In this document: piece by piece, positions 3,944-7,629 of the stretch
Position numbering within the stretch: position 1 is the stretch's first letter
Layout of the letters: each line of letters starts with the position of its first letter
DNA from: Opitutaceae bacterium
GTDB lineage: Bacteria > Verrucomicrobiota > Verrucomicrobiia > Opitutales > Opitutaceae
DNA: 7,629 nt
Direction of reading: 5' to 3'
NCBI GenBank assembly: GCA_031282705.1
Contig: JAITDF010000727.1
Coordinates: 1-7,629 of the forward strand
Notes under the pieces: model-generated
What the model was told of the DNA's origin: nothing
The model's database searches: none
What the model saw: only the letters and a program-made list of their open reading frames with translations
Position numbers and translations under genes: made by a program

Positions 3944-5536
3944 TCAGCATCCCAGCACGGTGACATCGTTTTCCCTAAACCATTGGATGCGCCGGTCCCA
4001 TGGGAGTTTCAGCGCGTCGGGGCGGCGGTCGAAGATGAGCAGGTAGCACGGCACGGGCCGGTCTTTTTTGGCGCGCAGGGCGGAGGAAAAGCGATCCCGA
4101 TAGGCAAGCACCTGTCCGATGCCCTCGGCCTTGACCTTTTCAAAAGTCTGCCTGTTGCGCAGCAATTTGATTTCGATGATGTTCCATTCGCCCAGATATT
4201 CCACGGCGAGGTCCATGCTTTTGCGGCCGGCGGCATATTCGCGTTCGATGCGGCCTTCGCCGTTGGTGATGCGTTGCAGAAACGCCATCAGCAACAGGTG
4301 GGGAAACGCCTCGGTGTAGTTGGAGGTTTCCTCCCATGTCTCGGAATTCTCCTGCCAGAAGCCCTGGAATTCGCGCAGCAGCGCGTCCATGTCGAGGGCG
4401 CCGTCGGGCTTTTGCCAGCGGAAGGTCTCGCGCACCGGCAGCATGGCTTGCGCGCCCCAGGCGATTTCCCGGGCCAGCACTTCGCGGTAGATGGGGTTGG
4501 CGATGGCGGGCGGGCCGTTGCCGGCGGACACCAAGCCAAGGTCGATGCATTGGCGGAAGGCGTCGCTTCCGGCCATGTCGAGGTCGGTTTCCCCGGTGAT
4601 CAGGGTCTCCATGATGTGGCGTATCCCGGGGTCTTGCAGCCGGTAGGCCAGTGCCTCAAGGTGGGTTTCCCGGGCCAGAATCATTTGTTCGCGCGCTTCG
4701 TGGATGTGCGCGGCGGTGACGGTTTCCGTGCTGGTTTCGTCGAGGATGCGCAGCGTCGCGCGTTTGAGCAGCGAGTTGACGAGCCACGGCTGGCCGCGGG
4801 ATTGTTCCCAAGTGTAATCAAGCGCCTCCGGCGCGATTTGCTGGCCGGTTTCCGCCGTGCGCTGCGCAAAAAGCCGGGCGATGTCGTCGCGGGAAAAATT
4901 GCCGATGACGGCGGAATCCGCCTTGATGTTGAAGGGCGAGCCGGGGTTGACGGGCACGCCGCCTTTCGCGGCGGTGATGTAGTCCTTCAGGTCGCGCATC
5001 CCGACCAGGGCGATGGACACGGGGAAGGCGCCGATGCCGCGCCCGGCGAAACCGTCGCGCAACTGCCGCAGGAAGCTGATGAGCGCTTCGCCTTGCAGGA
5101 CATCCGTTTCATCAAAGAGCACGACCAATGGTTTGGGGGCGATGAGCGCCGCCCAGTTGGTGAGGATGATGTTCAAGGAGCTGCCGGGCGCGCTGGCCGG
5201 TATTTCCGGGGCGGGCAGCCCGGATTTTTGCGCCCATCCTTGGATGGCCGTGCAGATTTCGGGCATGGCGCGCTCGATTTCGAGGAGGCCCTGGGCGCGC
5301 TCCACGCTCACGTAGCAGGCGAGGGCGTCGCCGCTGGCGTTGATTTTGCGCATCCAGCTTTTGAGGAAGGTGGTCTTGCCGGTCTGGCGCGGGGCGTGGA
5401 GCACCCAGTAGAGTTTGTCCTTGATGTAGCGGTGCAGTTGCGCGCCGATGAGCCGTTCGGCGGGCGGCAGCATGTAGTGGTCGTCGGGGTCGCAGGGGCC
5501 GGTGGTGTTGAAAAACCGGATGGAACGCTTTGGCAT
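3944..5536 (-). CDS. AAA-like ATPase with C-terminal PD-(D/E)XK domain
   Basis: This encodes 530 residues with no signal peptide or membrane segment. Residues 1-30 (FFNTTGPCDPDDHYMLPPAE) match the lead-in of the AAA-like (AAA_35-type) P-loop family. Walker A is APRQTGKTT (48-56), with Ala in place of the usual first Gly. Walker B is PLVVLFDE (136-143), and R181 in LVGMRD is a likely sensor. A helical region follows (213-262), then a winged-helix-like segment ending DLGLV...NPIYREVL (332-354). The C-terminus has a PD-(D/E)XK nuclease signature: D442, E455-I-K457 and Q475. The two-domain layout suggests ATP-dependent action on nucleic acid, but the family's function is not established. It lies 52 bp downstream of the HD-hydrolase gene on the same strand, so co-transcription is possible. 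No Shine-Dalgarno precedes the ATG. Domain calls are fairly firm; the role is open. Confidence 0.85.
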   Translation of the reverse strand: MPKRSIRFFNTTGPCDPDDHYMLPPAERLIGAQLHRYIKDKLYWVLHAPRQTGKTTFLKSWMRKINASGDALACYVSVERAQGLLEIERAMPEICTAIQGWAQKSGLPAPEIPASAPGSSLNIILTNWAALIAPKPLVVLFDETDVLQGEALISFLRQLRDGFAGRGIGAFPVSIALVGMRDLKDYITAAKGGVPVNPGSPFNIKADSAVIGNFSRDDIARLFAQRTAETGQQIAPEALDYTWEQSRGQPWLVNSLLKRATLRILDETSTETVTAAHIHEAREQMILARETHLEALAYRLQDPGIRHIMETLITGETDLDMAGSDAFRQCIDLGLVSAGNGPPAIANPIYREVLAREIAWGAQAMLPVRETFRWQKPDGALDMDALLREFQGFWQENSETWEETSNYTEAFPHLLLMAFLQRITNGEGRIEREYAAGRKSMDLAVEYLGEWNIIEIKLLRNRQTFEKVKAEGIGQVLAYRDRFSSALRAKKDRPVPCYLLIFDRRPDALKLPWDRRIQWFRENDVTVLGC

Positions 5537-5588
5537 GGAGGAAGATTGAACGGGCCGGCCCCGCCACGGTCAAGCGGCAAGGCCTGGC

Positions 5589-7629
5589 TCACTCTTTGGA
5601 GGTGGTTCCGCCTTCGCGGGTTTCGGGCGGGGGTTTGGGTTCGGCGTCGGCGGGGGGGTAGGCGATGCGGGAGTGGAGCATGTTGAGGAGCGTGCGGACA
5701 AAACTGTCCTTGACCCGCGCCAGTTCGGCGAGCGTGAGCGGGCATTCGTCGAGCTGGCCGTCCTGCAGGCGTTCCGCGAAGAGGTGGCCGATGAGTTCGC
5801 CGAGGTGCTGCGGGGTCACGCGGCGCAGGGAGCGCGAGGCGGCCTCGACCGAGTCGGCGAGGTGGATGATGGCGCTTTCCTTGAAGCGCGGGCGGGGGCC
5901 GTCGTAGCGATAGGTGGTTTCGATGACTTTCAGGTGCTCGGGACGGAGGGGCGTGGGGGTGGCGGGGAGCGGCGGCTTGGAGCCGGCGGCGGGGAGCGGG
6001 GACTTGGAACCGGAGGCGGGGAGCGGGGGTTTGGAGCCGGCGGGCGGGTGGGTGGTGCCGGACGGGGCAAAGGGGATGCCGGTGGCGCTTTGCAGCCGGG
6101 TCTGGTTGAGCGCGCGCTGGAGGAAGAAACGGATGAGGGTGGTGCCGTGGTGCTGCTGGATGACGTCGATGACGGCGCGGGGGAGTTTGTGCTTGAGGGC
6201 GAGGTCCACGCCGTCCTTCACGTGCGCCTTGATGATGAGGGCGGAGAGGGAGGGGTTGCTTTCGTCGTGGGGGTTGGCGCGGTCGCGCTGGTTTTCGGTG
6301 AAATACTCGGGTTTGCCGGTCTTGCCGATGTCGTGGAACAGGGCGCAGACGCGGGCGAGCAGGGGGTTGGCGCCGATGGCGGCGGCGGCGTTTTCGGAGA
6401 GTTGCGCGACGACGAGGGAGTGGTGGTAGGTGCCGGGCGCCTCCATCTGCATGAAGCGCAGGAGGGGGTGGTTGTAGTCGGTGAGTTCGAGCAGGGTGAT
6501 GTCGGTGGTGCGCTTGAAGAGGCCCTCGATCACGGGGAGGGTGCCGGCGACGATGACGCCGGTGAGCAGGCCGTTGCAGAGGCCGGCGAGCATTTGCGCG
6601 GGGACGGTGAAGGGGGCGCGCAGGATGGGCTGCTGGTCGATGATGCCGAGGAGGAGCGCGAAGATGGCGACCGTGAGGCCGCCGAGGGCGGTGGCGCGCA
6701 CGACGGCGCCGCGGCGGCGGACTTGCCGGCAGAAAAAGATGCCGACCATCGAGGCGAGGAAGGTCACGACCAGCAGGTCGAGGCGGTTGCCAAAGATGAC
6801 GCTGGCGAATATCGACACGAGCAGCGCCATGAAGACGGCCGAGCCGGCGTCGATCAGGATGGCGACAAGGAGCGTGGCGATGGCGGTGGGCGCGACATAG
6901 GGCAGCAGCGAGGCGATGGCGGAGTGCTGGATGAAATAGGGCAGCTCGCCCAGCCAGTAGGTGAAGCGGATGAGGCCGAGGTTGGCGAGGGCGACAAGGG
7001 CGAGGAGGGCGAGGCGGCCGTTGTTCTGGAGGGTCTCGCGGTCCTCGATGCGGATATAGACGACGCAGGCGATGACCATGGCGAGCACGAAGAGGACGCG
7101 GCGGAAAAACTCCAGCGCCTCGACGGTGTCGGCCCCGCCATGCTCGTAGAGATAACGGCGGTGCGCCTCCAGCATCTCGTATTGCTCGGGCGTGACGTGG
7201 ATGCCGGGCTCGACGATGGTCTGGCCGCGCTCGACGTGGACGGTGACGGGCTGGAGGTTTTTGAGGGATTCCTCCTGGAGGCGTTCGGAGGCGTCGGTGT
7301 CGAAGACGAGGTTGGGGTTGAGGCCGTTGTGGAAGATGCGGAAGAGGGCGAGCAGGGTGCGTCCGTCGATGCCGGGGGTTTCAAGGTTGATGCGGAGGAA
7401 ACGCTCGGCGGTTTCGAGCGACTGCACGGTGTGCTGCTCGCTGGCGCCGTCGGGTCGGCTGATGCGGAAAACGGAGACCTTGCCGGGCGCGCCGGGGGCG
7501 GCGAAAAGCGGGCTCTTGTCGTGGATGCCTTCCTGGTAGAGGCCGCGGAGGACGACGAGCGCGGACTCGATCAGCGCGCGGCGCGCGGCGGCGTCCCCGT
7601 AATGGAGCAGAGTGCGGATGTCGTTGATG
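5589..7629 (-). CDS. pgpH: 7TM-HD phosphohydrolase, PgpH-type c-di-AMP phosphodiesterase (5' partial)
   Basis: This membrane protein is open to the window edge. I read 679 residues and the N-terminus lies beyond base 7629. A GTG at 7427 is in frame but internal: 67 codons upstream stay open and read like the family's extracytoplasmic domain (LRGLYQEGI, 7548-7524). Numbering from that GTG, the extracytoplasmic domain runs to about 105, several hydrophobic segments (7TM type) occupy about 109-302, and the cytosolic HD domain follows. Metal-site motifs are TYHHSL (333-338), FHDIGK (364-369), H402 in KAHVKDG, QQHHG (424-428) and HLADS (522-526). In Listeria and other bacteria PgpH hydrolyses the second messenger c-di-AMP to pApA. 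The usual downstream partner ybeY is absent; the ATPase-nuclease gene follows instead. A Pro/Ser/Gly-rich insert (about 450-495) interrupts the HD domain. Substrate is inferred from family. Confidence 0.93.
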   Translation of the reverse strand, partial: INDIRTLLHYGDAAARRALIESALVVLRGLYQEGIHDKSPLFAAPGAPGKVSVFRISRPDGASEQHTVQSLETAERFLRINLETPGIDGRTLLALFRIFHNGLNPNLVFDTDASERLQEESLKNLQPVTVHVERGQTIVEPGIHVTPEQYEMLEAHRRYLYEHGGADTVEALEFFRRVLFVLAMVIACVVYIRIEDRETLQNNGRLALLALVALANLGLIRFTYWLGELPYFIQHSAIASLLPYVAPTAIATLLVAILIDAGSAVFMALLVSIFASVIFGNRLDLLVVTFLASMVGIFFCRQVRRRGAVVRATALGGLTVAIFALLLGIIDQQPILRAPFTVPAQMLAGLCNGLLTGVIVAGTLPVIEGLFKRTTDITLLELTDYNHPLLRFMQMEAPGTYHHSLVVAQLSENAAAAIGANPLLARVCALFHDIGKTGKPEYFTENQRDRANPHDESNPSLSALIIKAHVKDGVDLALKHKLPRAVIDVIQQHHGTTLIRFFLQRALNQTRLQSATGIPFAPSGTTHPPAGSKPPLPASGSKSPLPAAGSKPPLPATPTPLRPEHLKVIETTYRYDGPRPRFKESAIIHLADSVEAASRSLRRVTPQHLGELIGHLFAERLQDGQLDECPLTLAELARVKDSFVRTLLNMLHSRIAYPPADAEPKPPPETREGGTTSKE
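5961..6041. repeat. 27-bp tandem repeat, three copies, inside pgpH
   Basis: Three 27-base units begin with GGCGGGGAGC at 5961, 5988 and 6015. In the pgpH frame they encode nine-residue units of the type GSKPPLPAA, GSKSPLPAS, in phase with translation. A less regular proline-rich stretch flanks them. They lie in the loop between the HHGTTL helix and the YDGPRPRFKE segment of the HD domain, where family members vary in length. Copy-number change would add or remove nine residues without a frameshift. Confidence 0.85.

Noticed and set aside
3687..3950. 87-codon minus-strand open frame in the gap before the ATPase gene's 3' end
   Set aside because: Most of it reads through the palindromic element and the adjacent hairpin, it has no RBS or family resemblance, and it overlaps the ATPase stop.
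3935..5686. 583-codon plus-strand open frame opposite the ATPase-nuclease gene
   Set aside because: The minus strand carries Walker motifs and nuclease residues. The plus translation is a compositionally biased shadow.
5961..6041. CRISPR-like array
   Set aside because: The 27-bp units are directly adjacent with no spacers and are translated in frame, so this is a coding tandem repeat.
7425..7427. GTG at 7427 as the start of the HD phosphohydrolase
   Set aside because: The frame stays open for 67 further codons to the window edge, and those residues fit the extracytoplasmic domain, so the GTG is internal.

Overview
The window is a GC-rich, chromosome-like stretch with five recognisable genes plus two short intergenic zones filled with small repeats. 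High GC, a MoxR ATPase, an anaerobic sulfatase-maturase-type radical SAM enzyme, an AAA-like/PD-(D/E)XK protein and this style of intergenic palindrome together suggest a member of the Verrucomicrobiota, perhaps Opitutaceae. That placement is inference from gene families and sequence style. No rRNA or other marker is present to prove it, and no tRNA, CRISPR array or intact transposase was seen.

Layout: (1) 122-1102, minus strand, encodes a full-length MoxR AAA+ ATPase. Past its stop, 3-77 holds a purine/pyrimidine-rich inverted repeat. (2) 1198-1596, plus strand and divergent from MoxR, encodes a short GGQ-domain release-factor-like protein of the ribosome-rescue type. (3) 1816-2046, plus strand, encodes a small solitary XRE-type DNA-binding protein preceded by an AT-rich perfect 9-bp inverted repeat. 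(4) 2047-2219 lies between convergent genes and carries GC hairpins and a 9-bp tandem repeat. (5) 2220-3527, minus strand, encodes a SPASM radical SAM protein with every cysteine expected of an anaerobic sulfatase-maturating enzyme. (6) 3528-3943 is non-coding: a terminator-shaped leader hairpin, a 10-bp periodic repeat, a 138-bp palindromic element flanked by an 8-bp direct repeat, and a further hairpin. (7) 3944-5536, minus strand, encodes an AAA-like ATPase fused to a C-terminal PD-(D/E)XK nuclease-like domain. (8) 5589 to the window edge, minus strand, encodes a 7TM-HD phosphohydrolase of the PgpH (c-di-AMP phosphodiesterase) family. It is open through base 7629, so its 5' end lies outside the window.

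The genes do not form one obvious pathway. The last two are co-directional, 52 bp apart, and could be co-transcribed. Most other neighbours are divergent or convergent and look like independent housekeeping or accessory units. The points most worth a second look are the palindromic element with its apparent target duplication and self-compensating local palindromes, the ATPase-nuclease fusion downstream of pgpH, and the tandem-repeat insert inside the HD domain. I did not find a clear, complete undescribed multi-gene system.
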